Assembly: GCA_002633025.1 (NCBI GenBank)
Contig: NMRB01000001.1
Span: 1,010,210-1,074,209, forward strand
Length of the DNA: 64,000 nt
Source of the DNA: Notospermus geniculatus
Lineage: Eukaryota > Nemertea > Pilidiophora > Heteronemertea > Lineidae
Direction: 5' to 3'
Made by a program: the position numbers and the translations under genes. Each line of letters starts with the position of its first letter. The stretch's first letter is position 1. Below the pieces are notes generated by a model, which saw only the letters and a program-made list of their open reading frames with translations, was not told the origin of the DNA and ran no database searches. Shown here piece by piece: positions 11,201 through 26,200 of this stretch.

Positions 11201-14200
11201 CGAGCTGCACCTTCAGCGACACTTGCCAAAAAGAAACCAGAAGTCAAAAAATCTGCAGCCACATCGAGTCAAGAGTTTATTCGTAATCCACCCCCAGCCA
11301 AGTCTTCATACTCATCATCACGGGGCTCTGCCTCAAGAAATTCGGTATGTATAACTTCGTTAATTGTCATTTAACGTAACTCACTGGATGTGGTGTACCT
11401 GCTCTGTCAACTTCCAGGCTCCCTGCTTTCCTGACCTTGCTATATATACATTCATTAACAGGTTATGAAACATTTTGTGGTCTCACTGACAGTAGTAGTG
11501 GTAGGCCGACAGAAAATGGGTCGGGAAGCATTATTTTGGAGAGAGAGAGAGTGATCATGAATATCTTATGACTTTCAGACACCAGTCACAAAGTCAGCAC
11601 CTGCATCCAATTATTTATCAAGAAACAGACGTTCAAGTGAAATGGAGAAAAAGAAAGAAGTGAGTGTCCTGTAAAGCACTTGTCACATATTTCAAGCCTG
11701 GGAGTTCAACCTGAAAAGGCTACATAGAGCTGCAATGAGAACAATTGTAATGCTTCAGTCTGATGTGCATAGTCACTTAATACATAGACTTCTCCAGTTG
11801 ACTGTATCGAATTTACACTCCACTCCCTCCCGTCTTTTAGAGCCCAATACGGAAGCCAGCATCTCTCCCACCACCACCTCGGTCAAAGAGAAAAGGTTCT
11901 GCAACTTCGTTGCAGAGTTCTGACTCGGATGAACCTCCCAGTAAAAAGAAGACACCGAATGATAAAAGAAAACAGGTTGGTGTTACTGTTGAAGATTGAC
12001 ATGCATTGGCCTCCTTAGAATGAGGATATGAAGTGAACGAGTGTTCTAGATTTGCACGTTACTAGCTGCTGCTGCTGTCTCATCGGTGACTTGTTGTGCT
12101 CTCTTTCAGACGTACGAGGAAAGTGATGAAGAGGAGGAGGAGGAGGAAACAACTGATCAGACGATGGACGCGGAACAGAACGATTCTGTATCAGATAACG
12201 ATGGTAAGCATTCCCTTTAACTCACCTAGGCCTAGTTAGAGGATATGTCAGCTGGAACAAATTCTCTGGTTATGCCTGTTTCTGTATGACTGTGAGTAAT
12301 TCCAGTAAATGACTCCCATTGAAGACTGACTGTTACTTTTCTGTTTTGTCCCTGCTGATGCCTCTTGTCATGTTTTCTTTTCTAGGAGAAACTGGGGCAA
12401 GAGTGGAAGCAAAGCTCCAAGGCAAATGGTGAGTGGGAAATTTCCTGGCATACATTTTCTATGAAACATTATCTCAGTTCTAACTAAAGTCTGAATATTT
12501 CCAGTGACACCAAAACAACAGGTGTACAGCACCAATTGTAGCCTAAGTCTTCACCTTTCCAATGTCATTGCTGTTGCCCTGATTCTTTTTTTGGGAGACC
12601 CCAGTGAGACCAATAGCAATTCCTTCCAAAATGTGACCCAGTCTGGGAAAACCCTCACAAAGTCGCTGAACATCACAGGGTTAATAGGTTATGTAGGGAG
12701 TTTGATCACAACAAAAAACCACGGTCTGTTAGTGGCAAAAAATGCCTCATCGATTGCGCAACAAAGGGCAGGTATGATCAAGGCCTATGTCAGTCCCCAG
12801 CGACTTTGGCCGGGTTTTCACAGACACGGTCACAAATGTGTCTCCAATTCCATGTTGGTAATATTAGTTCCTCCACAGGTCACAGGGGGAAGCACTGTGG
12901 ACCTGTCATTCAGCTTGTATGCTGACAGTGACTCCTCCCCGACACAAATGGACAGCATTGTGTAGGCAGCTAGTTTCTCCTTCATCTGACAGGGGGCACT
13001 ACTCTAGTCATACCTCAGACACAAAACTTTGCCAAGCTCACATTGTCAAAGAATTTGACAGGTAAATGACTGGATGCATAAAACACATGTAAATTTGTAA
13101 TCCAACAAATGCATCCTAAACTAAGGCTGGCATACCTACCTAATCAGGATGTCTCTGCAAAAAAAGGGGCTATTCATTTTCATCACTTGGGGAATCTTAG
13201 TTGTAATCCTCAGGAAAACGGAAAAGTGATGCACTTGCAAATTGCAGGGATTATTTGTTGTGCTGTACAGAATAATCGCTGCAATTTGCAGCTTCATAGC
13301 TTTCTTCATTTTCTCAAGGATCACAACTCAGATTCGTCAATTGACAAATGAACAGCCCCTTTTCTCAGAATCTGTACAGCGTTTCATATGCCCGTATCAG
13401 ACATTGTCATATTTTGGTTTTATTTACCGGTACATAGAGATCATGTGTTCTTGTCACCCTGATCAACAGACAAAACCCAGTGAGGTGTTGCATTGCCTTA
13501 AATTCCTGGTATTTACCCTTCACATGCTTAATGCATCACTTACTCCCTAATGTTGTGAACAGCTTTTCTCAATCAATACTCCCTTGTTTTCACTAATGAC
13601 CAAATTACTACATTGCTACATGCTCTCCGTCCTCAACAAAACACATTTTTCAATATGTTTGTTTAGAAAATAAAAGCCTTGATTGGCTTACACAAATTCT
13701 GACAACTTCTGCAAAGATTCGCCTGTTTGGGTGTTTCTGAATGTGCCAAATTCACACGTAATTGGCTGTAGGTTTCCTGGTTTGTCGACCTGGCATGCCT
13801 GGGTGTCGTTAAGAGGTGAAGAAGATGGTGGCCAATTTGCGGTATTACAACACCATAGATGTTAAACTGACTGAGCTCTGTCTCCAGCTGTCTTGTTAAT
13901 GATGCCTTTGTCCTGGTGGATCTCCCTCCTGCACTTTTGTTCTTTATTCCGTCACATAAAGAAAAGATGGTCACCAATTACTTATTTCCTGCTTTTTTCA
14001 TACCCCAGGTATTGTCACGTAATCATTGCATCATTAGGCAGTGGCATTGTAATAAATAGGTAATGGGTTTACAACTGGACTTGCTTACTGCAGCATATAT
14101 AAAATAAAGGGTGGGCGGTGTAATTGTTACGAAGGGGTTGATGAAGATTTCGTAGCTAAATCCTACTGGAATATAAACTTTCACATTTCATTTTATTTCT

Positions 14201-17200
14201 CTAAAACAATTTTCCTGTTTACTGACTCAACAACTTGTTTCCACTGCTCACTCTAAGTGCCAACATCACGCGAAATTCTGATGAATTCTTCAAATGACTA
14301 CAGTGTTGTAACAAGGGAATAAGTGTTCATTTCTGCGCCTTAATGATGGGAAGGATAATGGTTGTCAGGCATGCAATCGCTGTTTCTTAGAGTTGGGTTT
14401 GGTCTGGATATAAGGCGAAACTGGTTTATTGTTTGTTTACTGATAGCACAATGACATTTTTACCCTAGATGAATGAGGATTGTGNGGGGAAGCACTGTGG
14501 ACCTGTCATTCAGCTTGTATGCTGACAGTGACTCCTCCCCGACACAAATGGACAGCATTGTGTAGGCAGCTAGTTTCTCCTTCATGTGACAGGGGGCACT
14601 ACTCTAGTCATAGCTCAGACACAAAACTTTGCCACGCTCACATTGCCAAAGAATTTGACAGGTAAATGACTGGATGCATAAAACACATGTAAATTTGTAA
14701 TCCAACAAATGCATATGCTAAACTAAGGTTGGCATACTTACCTAATCAGGATGTCTCTGCAAAAAAGGGGGCTGTTCATTTTCATCGCTTGAGGAATCTT
14801 AGTTGTGATCCTCGGCAAAACGGAAAAAGCTATGCACTTGCAAATTGCAGGGATTATTTGTTGTACTGTACAGAACAATCGCTGCAATTTGCAGCTTTCT
14901 CCACTTTCTCAAGGATCACAACTCAGATTCGTCAATTGACGGAAATGAACAGCCTCTTTTCGCAGAATCTGTACAGCGTTTCATATGCCCATATCAGACA
15001 TTGTCATATTTTGGTTTTATTTACCGGTACATAGAGATCATGTGTTCTTGTCACCCTGATCAACAGACAAAACCCAGTGAGGTGTTGCATTGCCTTAAAT
15101 TCCTAGTATTTACCCTTCACATGCTTGATGCATCACTTACTCCCTAATGTTGTGAACAGCTTTTCTCAATCAATACTCCCTTGTTTTCACTAATGACCAA
15201 ATTACTACATTGCTACACGCTCTCTGTCCTCAACAAAACACATTTTTCAATATGTTTGTTTAGAAAATAAAAGCCTTGATTGGCTTACACAAATTCTGAC
15301 AACTTCTGCAAAGATTCGCCTGTTTGGGTGTTTCTGAATGTGCCAAATTCACACGTAATTGGCTGTAGGTTTTCTGGTTTGTCGACCTGGCATGCCTGGG
15401 TGTCGTTAAGAGGTGAAGAAGATGGTGGCCAATTTGCGGTATTACAACACCATAGATGTTAAACTGACTGAGCTCTGTCTCCAGCTGTCTTGTTAATGAT
15501 GCCTTTGTCCTGGTGGATCTCCCTCCTGCACTTTTGTTCTTTATTCCGTCACATAAAGAAAAGATGGTCACCAATTACTTATTTCCTGCTTTTTTCATAC
15601 CCCAGGTATTGTCACGTAATCATTGCATCATTAGGCAGTGGCATTGTAATAAATAGGTAATGGGTTTACAACTGGACTTGCTTACCACAGCATACATAAA
15701 ATAAAGGGTGGGCGGTGTAATTGTTACGAAGGGGTTGATGAAGATTTCGTAGCTAAATCCTACTGGAATATAAACTTTCACATTTCATTTTATTTCTCTA
15801 AAACAATTTTCCTGTTTACTGACTCAACAACTTGTTTTCACTGCTCACTCTAAGTGCCAACATCATGCGAAATTCTGATGAATTCTTCAAATGACTACAG
15901 TGTTGTAACAAGGGAATAAGTGTTCATTTCTGCGCCTTAATGATGGGAAGGATAATGGTTGTCAGGCATGCAATCGCTGTTTCTTAGAGTTGCGTTTGGT
16001 CTGGATATAAGGCGAAACTGGTTTATTGTTTGTTTACTGATAGCACAATGACATTTTTACCCTAGATGAATGAGGATTGCGGGTGCCATGAATAGGAATG
16101 ATATGAAGTGTGTTGAGTAAAATATAAATCAATGTACTATACTTGCTTACAAATTTGGACCTGATAAAAAGAGTTAACCATGAGATGTAATGAATAAAGC
16201 TTTTTGAAGTAAGGAGGACATTATGTGTGTCTCCTGAATAGGGTTCTTTCTGAAGGAAAGATAATTCAAAATAAGAAAAATTCCTATTTTCCTCCTGGTT
16301 TACCACTCACTGACTTCCTGTCTTCCATTCTTGTCCAAATCTAGCCTTTGAGTCACATATGAACAATATTCATTCATGTTTTATTCGTTATTTACATCTG
16401 ATACCGTGTGCTGTATCTTCGCTGTTCAAAGCATCATTTACATCATTCGTCATGATTCCATGATGTCACCACAGCGTCCGCTTTTGGCCATAAATGGGGA
16501 TAACAATGCAGTTATAATGACAGTCATTATTCAAAATCTACATAGACTGCTGTACTTACAGTCTTGGGTTCCTCAAAGGTATTCCCGTTTTTGTGCGTGT
16601 GCCCCTGTTCTTCGAGTTCACCACTTGGCCTCGGTCTTGCTATCAGTAAGATATACCGACCAATCATCTGAAATTAAACCAGTTACTGTTTATTCTATCA
16701 TACCTTTCAATTCAACATGATAAGGAGGTAACTGATTCTGTGTGACATCCTACTAGGATAGGGCAGGTGAAGGGCCTGGGTCCCTTTTGGTGATATCCTG
16801 TTTCATGGTAGCAGTTGCAGTGGGGTGAACACCGTTGCAAGAAGAGCATCTCTGGGTTCTCCTCGAGGAATAATCACAGAGATGTGCAGCTCTCCACAGG
16901 TGTGAAAACTGATGAAACATTTATGAAACGGCATACAAATGTTGGGAGGCGATAATAGAAGCTCAGTTTATCTCCCCGTCGAGATCCCCCACTGAAGCTT
17001 GATGACTTCGCTATTGTTTTATCCCTGCTAGTTGCCAGTGAATGAGCGTTTACTGAATAATAATGATAGATAGATCTGTGGTATACGAGTCATGGGGAAC
17101 ATTGGTTTACATAATGGATCAAGCATAATTCTTGATTAATGCTATCTCGAAGTTATCTAATTAGATTAATTTGTTCGATTTTGTGTGGTGTGATTTCTTT

Positions 17201-20200
17201 GGTGTCAGACTAATGAAATGATGCTGTTGGCTTATTATGTAAATATAGTCAAACATTTTCGATAATGCATTCAAGTATTACTGGAATGATGCGCTATCGA
17301 ATCGACAATAGCTTTAATTCCTGGGCGAAATCTTAACATTCTATCAGTATTTTGGCTGCAGAAGTCACAATTTAATGCACAGCAGTCAATTATGACATCA
17401 GTCAGCATCATAGTTTTTGAGGTTTCTATCTTGGGACACTTTCTATTGCTACATGGAATGTTGTAGTCAAGGACCATGAAAGCAAACAACGCTTCAGTGG
17501 CAATGTTTGTTTGACAGTTGAGAAAAACTGAAAATTCTGATCATATGTCATATTGTTTGTGTCTTTTTAGGTATGCTGGGACAGTTGTAAAGGTCAACAA
17601 AAAAGCAGGAAAGTTGAAAGTCAAGTTCGATGAAAATCGAAAAGACAAATATGACAAATGGTGAGTTGTGTTTTATTTTATTTTATTCAGTTCCATTTTA
17701 AGTGAACTTCTCTGCCTGCATGGTCAGAGTTCATGAACATCATGATTTCATTTGGCTGCAGTGTTCCTTCCATTGCCATCTGACAGTTTCAAATAGTTTG
17801 GCAACTGCTTACTCATTATTAAGTGCTGATCATGGATAATTCCATGACAGAATCTCCCATGAAATATTACATGTATCTGTTTTATGTCACTGCATTGTCT
17901 CCCTGAATAAGGGAGGAATCCGCAGTTGGTCGGCTCCATTCTTTGTGTCTTCGTCTCGTGCATGAGCGCCAGTTGGTTATAATTATTGTCTTAAACGATG
18001 ACCACAGACAAAAGATATCAGACCTTGGCTCCAGAAGTCCACGGATACCATCATTAACATTGCTTTGATTAAGCTAGGATGTTCTATTTTATATCATAAG
18101 TTAAAGGGAAAATGAAGTTAGATGTGATAATCTAAGTTTCTTGACATTTCCAATCTAAGAATAAACGAAATGCTGGTTTAGATTGTGTCATCTGTTGAGT
18201 CCCACCAGTTCCCACCTTCCCATCGTTGTGGGAATTTGTGTCAAGCGTAAGCTGTAACAAAACCACTTGGTGAATTTGCCTACTGAGACTGAGAGGCAAC
18301 TCATGTGATGTGAGTGGGGGAGTGGTTTTAGTGCTCATCCTCTTCTTGGCAATCCAAGGTCAAATGACAAATTTACCAAAGTATCCAGGAGGTGAATCGT
18401 AAACTTGATTTCAGGACATTAAAAGGAGATTGTACGTGAATGCCAGTGAATTATCTCCTATTTATGACAAATTCAAATATTTGTCATCCTAATTCGTCTA
18501 CTAATTATCGGATGTAGAAAGGCAATTAAGTTTTTACTTAATGCATGATGCATCAAAGATGAGTTGACAATCTGCACAGGTAGCTTTCACACTGCTCCGT
18601 TCGCACTTCTGTTGAAATGTGTCGTACATCCCAAGGCTGGTTCTATCATAAAGCAATTAAACAATCAAATTTTGTTACCCAGTCAATCATTTCATAGTTG
18701 TAGCGATTTTAGTGGCTGGTTTTATGCCTGCTTCTTCCACTTCACGATATGCCTTCTGCGGCTATAATCTGCTGCTCACCCCAAATAAAAATAGTAGCAT
18801 CTTCATGCTTCCAAACCTTGGCTTGGGCATGTTTATGCTATGACCAAGAGAGTTCCTCCTCAAACATCATATCCACTAAAATCACTTATTATTATTAAAA
18901 TGTGCTAGCTGATGACTGTAGTTCATGGGCTGAAATAAAGCGAGGATCTTTACACTGAACTTCACATTTCAACTGATGAAAACTTTGTAGGATAGTAAGT
19001 GATAATGAAACTACACCAAGTTTCTTTGATAATATTTTGTCAAAAAGAATATCAATTTGAAATTCTTCCTTATCATTTCTTAGGAATGCAGCAACTTCCT
19101 CCTATAGCATGTCATAGACTGACGCTTGCTCCCATCATGCGATTGAAAACATACTTCATTAACTCAGTTGTCTCTATTATCCGAGACTAATAAAGGCTAT
19201 ACTCAATGTGGAAGTCGTCTAATCTGGCGTTTACACTTGCCCAAGTTAACCCAAAGAACCTTTAATCATCTCGATCATCACGCTATTTCATCCTTGCGTG
19301 GGTTTTTTGTTTCTCTCAGTAAATGATGTTTGGATTTTCATAGACTAGAGGAAATAGGTTCTGTCGTGTAGGTGAACTTTCCGACAATCATTTCACACGT
19401 GGGACACGGCATATTCCGGGTAATATCTGAGCGTTTTGAAGTGGCTTTCTTACTACTGAGCTTGATGTCCTTTTGAAGGAGATTTAATATCCTGAATGGA
19501 GACAGGGTTCCTTAGTGAGTGCTCCTTGGGCAGAGTCTTGGATACTCTTAGCATGCGTAAATGGGAAGCTTTCCTCTGACAGTCCATTTTGTGGGCATTT
19601 TAGAGTGTACTGGTAAAAATAAAGTTGGTATTATAAAGAAGATTTTGGGGGATGGAATTTATCATTTTCCTCTGATGAATAAAGTGATTGCAGGACCAAA
19701 TTATTAATTCCTATGCAGTAAATCACGTGTGTTCGGCATTGAATCCGTCGGGATCCAAGTACACTGACTCTGAATTACATCAAGTCATCACGACAGTTGT
19801 TTCATTCTATGAGCAGGTTTCCTGTTGGGGCAGACATGGACACCATATTTTGCCCCCTCAGGGTCTGTACCGTAGCTGCTATTAGCGATGACATGCCGTA
19901 GCAGTGCCTGTAGCGTTGGCCATTATACACCTATAATGATAAGGAGATGTAAATAGACAAGTTGAATAGGCAATGATGGAGGCTTTGATCGCATAAACAA
20001 TAAACCGTTCAAAATGCTATGGAGAAGTCATAAATGCACATGTGACCATTTGCCTCATCTCAGTTAATGTTTACCTTTGCTATGTTCCACTGAGGCCCAA
20101 GCCATATGGAGAATAGCGAGGGGTTTTGTCACTGCCACTTTCTTCAAATGGATGGTTTGAGACAGTTTTATGCATTTGGATCAGGAGATGCCAAGTTGGC

Positions 20201-23200
20201 CATTTCATCCTGGAAAGAATAGATTTTAGAGAAGAGAAACTCATCTTCAAATGTCTATCATTATGGGGATGTTTTAACATCCCCATAAAGTTAAAACTTT
20301 CTTGGTGACTACCCTGGAAGTGGAATGTTCCTGCAAGTTCATGATCAAAGCTTATAAACAAGGTTGGCAGATATGAGTGAAAATTGATGTACATTAACAC
20401 TTTCAATTATCAGTTTGTGTTTCAAAACACCGTTGGTGTTAATTTTCTTAAACCTCATCATGTTGTTGTTCATTTTGTGCAGATTTTCCCCCATTTTAGT
20501 TCATCAAGAAAAGAGATCATGACAGCTTGTTAATCTCACACTGGTTTGGTGCTGCAGTTGGCAAGAGCAGCAGCTGTTTCTTTACTCTACCAGGTCATAC
20601 ACCAGAAATAGGAAAAGATGAAGTTCCTTGTTAGGAAAGATATACATGTACAAGGTATCCGGGAACTTATGCTCAGGTTTCACATCACCGTGAGAGAAAT
20701 TTGATTTGAACATCATGAACATTGTTCCAATTTGCTGGGAATATGGAAATCCAACTTTCCCCCTAAATTTTAAAATAAATGGCCGAACCACATTTCTACC
20801 TGACCCCAGCAAGTGGTAGTTGCAATTGTTATACTGCGTCCCAAAAGATGCTGGTATCATTTTTACTGTGAAGTATTGCTAATTACAGGTTCCCTTACAC
20901 GTAGCCCTCCCCCTTGTCAGTATTGTATTCCCTGATGTGGCCAAGAAAAGCAAACAGCACTTAACTGACATCTGGCTGTGAAGATGCAACTCCCAGTAGT
21001 CCCTTAGCGCACCGGCAGCAAACAGAAAATTATACCTCTATATCTCACTGTGATGGGCAAAAATTTTAATTTCATGTTTCACCCATATTTTGGTGTCAAG
21101 AAAAAGGTAAAATTCCCCTGTGGACTATTTTGGTGTTTTCCCGCCATCCGCATCGTGCCATGATTTTGTAACATTTTTTTACGATCTTTTTGTTTTCCAG
21201 TGGTGGTCAGTTGTCATACCTGATGACTGTATGCATCAAAATCTAGATTATGAAACTTCTTCATGTTTTGGCAGTGTTGATTCTCAGTGAATTGTGCAAA
21301 ATCGCAGTAGGTGCAAAAATGACGAAAAATTCTGGATCTTGTCCCCAGTTGAAAATTCTCCTCAACCAGACAATGTGTGAGTTATTACAAGGAGCAGATG
21401 CTTGATTGGAGTGTCCGTGATGATGTACAAGACTATTCACCATGATTAATACCATTGATTCAAGTCTTGAATATGCTCCCACCAAATTGGTTTGTGTGAT
21501 TATCTGATCCGATAGATGTTCACCTCGGGCATTGAAGATGCATTGTCAGAATGATTCTCATCTTCAATTGTTGTTCAATTGTAAAGGCATTGGTCATTTT
21601 AAGTTGGCCAGTGGTCATTTTAACTGACCTCAACTGGTATTCATTCATCATTATCATTTATATCACTCAGCAAAATTGGGTGATGTTGGTATGCTGACCA
21701 TATCCCGCGGCTGTAATTCTCCAAGCGTGCCCTGCACACCACATGCCAGCTTCTACCTCTCTCATCACCTGCAGTCGAATTATATTGCTGCCAAAAACAA
21801 TTACATGTAGTCAATTGCATCCTTCATTGTTCTTGCTAACTTTGTGGGATCCGCTTCAGTTGAAATTTGTCATTGTGGCTGGATAAGCAACTGCCTGAGC
21901 CTCTTGTAAAACTAAAAGAATGGAAATCACATAAGTAGGCCTATAATGTGAAAAAATATAAGTTTGACCAAAAATAGATCTATTTTTGGTTTAACATATC
22001 TTATAATGATATTGTCCTTTTGCTAAATTGAATTCTGTACACAGATTATAAACTGTGAGTTGTGCCAGACACATGAAAGCTTGCGCTAGCGTACTATTGT
22101 TAACACAGAAATAATTCCCTCTCTTCGTGTAGAATGATACAAATAGCGCCAGAAGCATCACGGAAGCGAGATGCCGACATCTACGAGGTGATGTCTTCTT
22201 CCTCTCATTAGTGTCACCTTTGCTTTGACTGTTGTTGACAAAGGGCAATTAGAGGCAGTAATCGTAAGTTCTTCATCGAAGGCAACTGATTTGCAAGAGA
22301 GAAGCATCTTTGAATGAATGGTGTGCAACGCTGTCTGTTGAGTTATTCCAGTGACCAAATCTTTTGCCTGGTGTCAAAAATTTATAAGCCCCCGTATAAA
22401 TTTTTGCTGGTGTACATCATCGTGTCGTCAAGAACTACATGTACCAAGCGTTGAAATCGCTCGCCTTCGGTCTCAGCTCTCAAAGTGAATCGTAGTCTGA
22501 TATGATGACCACCTTGATATTTCAAGATGGTGCACATTATTAGCTCTGTTTACAATTATACAACTAAATGACATTATCAAAACGAGTACCACAGTTTTAG
22601 GAGGTGCAAGAAGATGTGGCAGACTACAGATATATTTATTTGGTAAAGACACAGTGTGGATGCTGCATATTGTATGTTCTGTCATATTGTGCCACCCCAA
22701 CACGATATAAGAGTCTCAGTCAGAAGTTGCCGTCATCTTCGAACACCCCGCTCATTAGAGAATGTCGCAATGGAAGACATACCTCTGCCATGTTGTCCAC
22801 GGGCAATCATTAACTCAAAAGGAAGAAGTTGCTGACATATAATGAGCCTGAGCATTATTTGATGGTTCCTTTATCAATTTTTCGACAACGTAATTGAGCT
22901 CTTTCACAGCCTATTAGCAGAGAGTTGGAGGATTTCTGCAAATTTTGTTGCTAAGAATTGAATCAAAGTGGCGAATATCTGTCGGCACTTCCTACGCCTG
23001 GTGGATCAAAGTGAGGTGAGATGAATGAAGGAATGGTTGGATACTTCTCAGGATAGTGTCTTTGGATCAATTAGCTCTCACCGCATTATTGTCAGACGCT
23101 GACACTATAAGACTGTGAAGTCATCTGCTTGTCTTTTTGATTGGCATTACACGTGGAGTGACAGAGTCATCTTCAGTTTCCCACAGGCGTTCATCATTAT

Positions 23201-26200
23201 GGAAGCATGTCATACTTCCACTCCCTTTATTTCAGTCATCTTATACAATCATAGGTATCTTAATTAAGTGACATTGGCTAATAATTGCCGCTGTAGAAAT
23301 ATTCTTCCAAATTCGTATGTCATTCGTAAAGAGAATTTTCTTACCTATCTGATTTTGTGTTGTCAGAGAAAATGAGGAAATATGATAGTTTTCATTTATG
23401 AAAGACCTTTTAAGATTCGTTCGTCATTCTCTGTTTTACCAGAGTTTTAGAGATTTCTAAGAGTCATGGGCATGACAGGTGTTGCCTTGGATTCAAGTGT
23501 GATAGGCATTTATTGATAACTGTTTTGGTTGTTGCTTTGGTGTCATAACCATGTTGGAGAAGAGTAACACCACCCTCTAAGCAGAAAAATTATCCCTACT
23601 CAGACACGTTAACAACTTGTTTTGCAAGAAAAACAGCAACACCCTTACTTTGCAGTGGAGATATTGAGCAACCCCTGGTCATTAGTTACATCCTCAGTCA
23701 GGTTGAGACATTGGTTCTTGTATAACTAAAATATATCAAGTTTTCAGCTGGCTTGATTGTAACAACGTGAAAGACCCAGGTGTCAATCTGTATCAGAAAC
23801 AACGAAATTATTGGCCAAGATGACCATTCGTGTACTCTACACATTATTCTTCATTGTTATTATGATTTGCATTGGATTCATTTCCATGAGGCGTGAATTT
23901 CTGTGGTGGATGTTCACAATCGAATCGTGAATTCATCCCGACACCCCTTGGCGAACAGTTTAAGAACCACTTAACGTCATCGAACCATCCATTAGGGCCT
24001 ATCTAATGATCGATCATCTCTCTAGTCTATTCCTTTGGCCTGCGGCTCCTAGGCAAACAGTTGACGTCGCAGGCAATTACTCGCCATCCACGACAATTCA
24101 AAACAAATTATCAGCTATCATTCTCCATCCTGAGGGAGATAGTCACCTTGAGGATGTATTCTCGTGAGCGATCCCATCGTTCGGGTGAAAATCGCCATGC
24201 GTTTCAGCATCTCCTCACCTACGGCTGTCCCATGGGTCTTCATCCCCAGTTATTTGCTCATAGACGTGTTACCAAAGTCATTAACTGAAATCTGTCCCTG
24301 TTTAGATTAATCTGCATCACTATTCCCAGTTCAGCTGGAGCGGGAGGAGACACCAAGTCTTCTTTGCTTCAAATCGGACTTTATTCCAACCATTTTCCAT
24401 TTGAGATTTGTATTTCATATTTACAAATAAATGCGTATAGGTAATTTTTTGTTTGGGGAGTGAAACACTCATATATACCTGGGGACACTTCTGTTTTGGT
24501 TTAATTTCCATGTGATCATTTGGAATTGAAAGTTTACTCAAATACTTCTGTACAGAACGTATTTCCTTTTAAATGCAAATCTTCGCTGAAGAATCATTTG
24601 TATCAGGGATGAAAAATGGCATATGTTTGCAGATGGACATCATTCTGCTGGGTGCATTGTTTGCATTTTCGATTCACTTTCATCGACAAATAGATAACAC
24701 TGCTGTAATCAAATGGTCATTTTAAACCTGCCATCTCAAACCTAATTCAACATGATGGGTGACTCGCAAATATTGTTGCTACAAAAGCAAACCCTGCTGT
24801 TTGACAGATGTCCAACCCTGACTGCTGACACGCTCCACCTCCCACCTTCGACACCCCTCCATTTACCTCAATTATGCCTATTATTCTTCAGTTTGTCTGG
24901 TGGATCTGACCATCTCCCAGGTCGCACAATATTATAAGTCTCGCATGTCAAATGACAGCAAATTGCTACTTCTGACTTGATGCTTTGAACTTATTACAGA
25001 ACTGACCGAATGGTTCATTCATTTCAATTCTTTGGACTGCATTCAACTTACATTGTATAGTCCTTCTCTTTAGTTAGTTGCCACTGACACAAAAGGAAGT
25101 AGGCTTCATGTTATCTCATCTTATTTCATGCAACTTCAAGAGAAGAATGATGTTGATACTAAATGTTTTCAGTATCCATTCTATCCCATGTTTGAAGGCA
25201 TTCTCGTGTGCTCATCATGTGATTCTGTTTGTTTTGCAGGTTTGATGAAGGAAGCGAAGATGTTCGCACCGTTGGCAACTCAACAAAAGTAAGTCCCAAC
25301 ATACTATGACTTTTATCTCTTACTGTAAGATTTTATCCCGTAGTCGACTGTTAAAGAGCACTGATTTTGGTCGATTCTCCATTTCTGTGATATACATCTT
25401 TTTGGTGTGCAGCCAAACCTTCTTGTCTGTATGGAAAGTTCCGAATTGTTAATCAGAAAATCCTATTTCAGCCGAGTGATGAAACTGCAGTGGATGCTGA
25501 ATCCACATCAGCTGTAACGGCAGCATCGCCTTCCCCAGCATCTGAAGCATCCCATGAAACAGCAGCAGAGACTCCATCCTCTTCGACGGCAAATAATGTC
25601 GGCTCAAGCCAGGCAGTTGATGAAATCGCTGATGGATACAGGTAAGATCAATATTAGTCTGAATATTTGATAAAATACAGAAACCGAAAATCATATTTGA
25701 CAGGTCATACCTCTTGTAAAACATGCCCTATTTGATGGCTCAAGTCTCCATTCAATGTTTTTCTCCTTTGCAGGACCTGTTTACGGTATTTCTTGCCACC
25801 GCAATGGCCGATGGAAAAGGATGCAATCGCCAATCTCAACATGCAGGAACTTGCATCATTCCCACTGGATGAATTCTTTGATCACTATGAGAAAGGTCTT
25901 CGAAAGGTATCTTAAAAGGACATTATCCTACATGTTTTTATCAACCTTGAAATAATGTGTTCCACTCAGAGCCCTTGGCCTGTATCTGAAGTCGTAGGAA
26001 AGGATTGTTGATAGTGGAAGCTTCCAGACACCCTTCTCTCTCCCTTTCTGAATCAAAAACAACTCCTAATGAATTTCTGCTCAGTTGATACAAACCTTCT
26101 CGTAGATTTGCGTAAAAATTGCATGCTTTTTCTCCCCTTCACGCCAGTTATCACTGAGAATGGGTGGACTTATGATCCACGTGAGCAAGATTCTCATGAT

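Larger units (their letters stand above)
12429..17570. other. MORC2 intron 21 (5.1 kb as assembled)
   Basis: The intron contains a 1.6 kb segment present twice (separate entries), so its true length is probably about 3.5 kb. A 153-codon open frame at 12504-12965 shows no family features and is judged chance. No other gene is seen. Confidence 0.7.

Noticed and set aside
12504-12965. 153-codon open frame in MORC2 intron 21
   Set aside because: No domain or composition typical of protein and no splice role; the flanking exons 21 and 22 join in phase without it.
13663-15574. Repeated ~104-codon minus-strand frames (13663-13977 and 15260-15574) that look like a two-copy gene
   Set aside because: They lie in the two copies of the duplicated intron segment, show no family features, and their similarity is just the assembly duplication.
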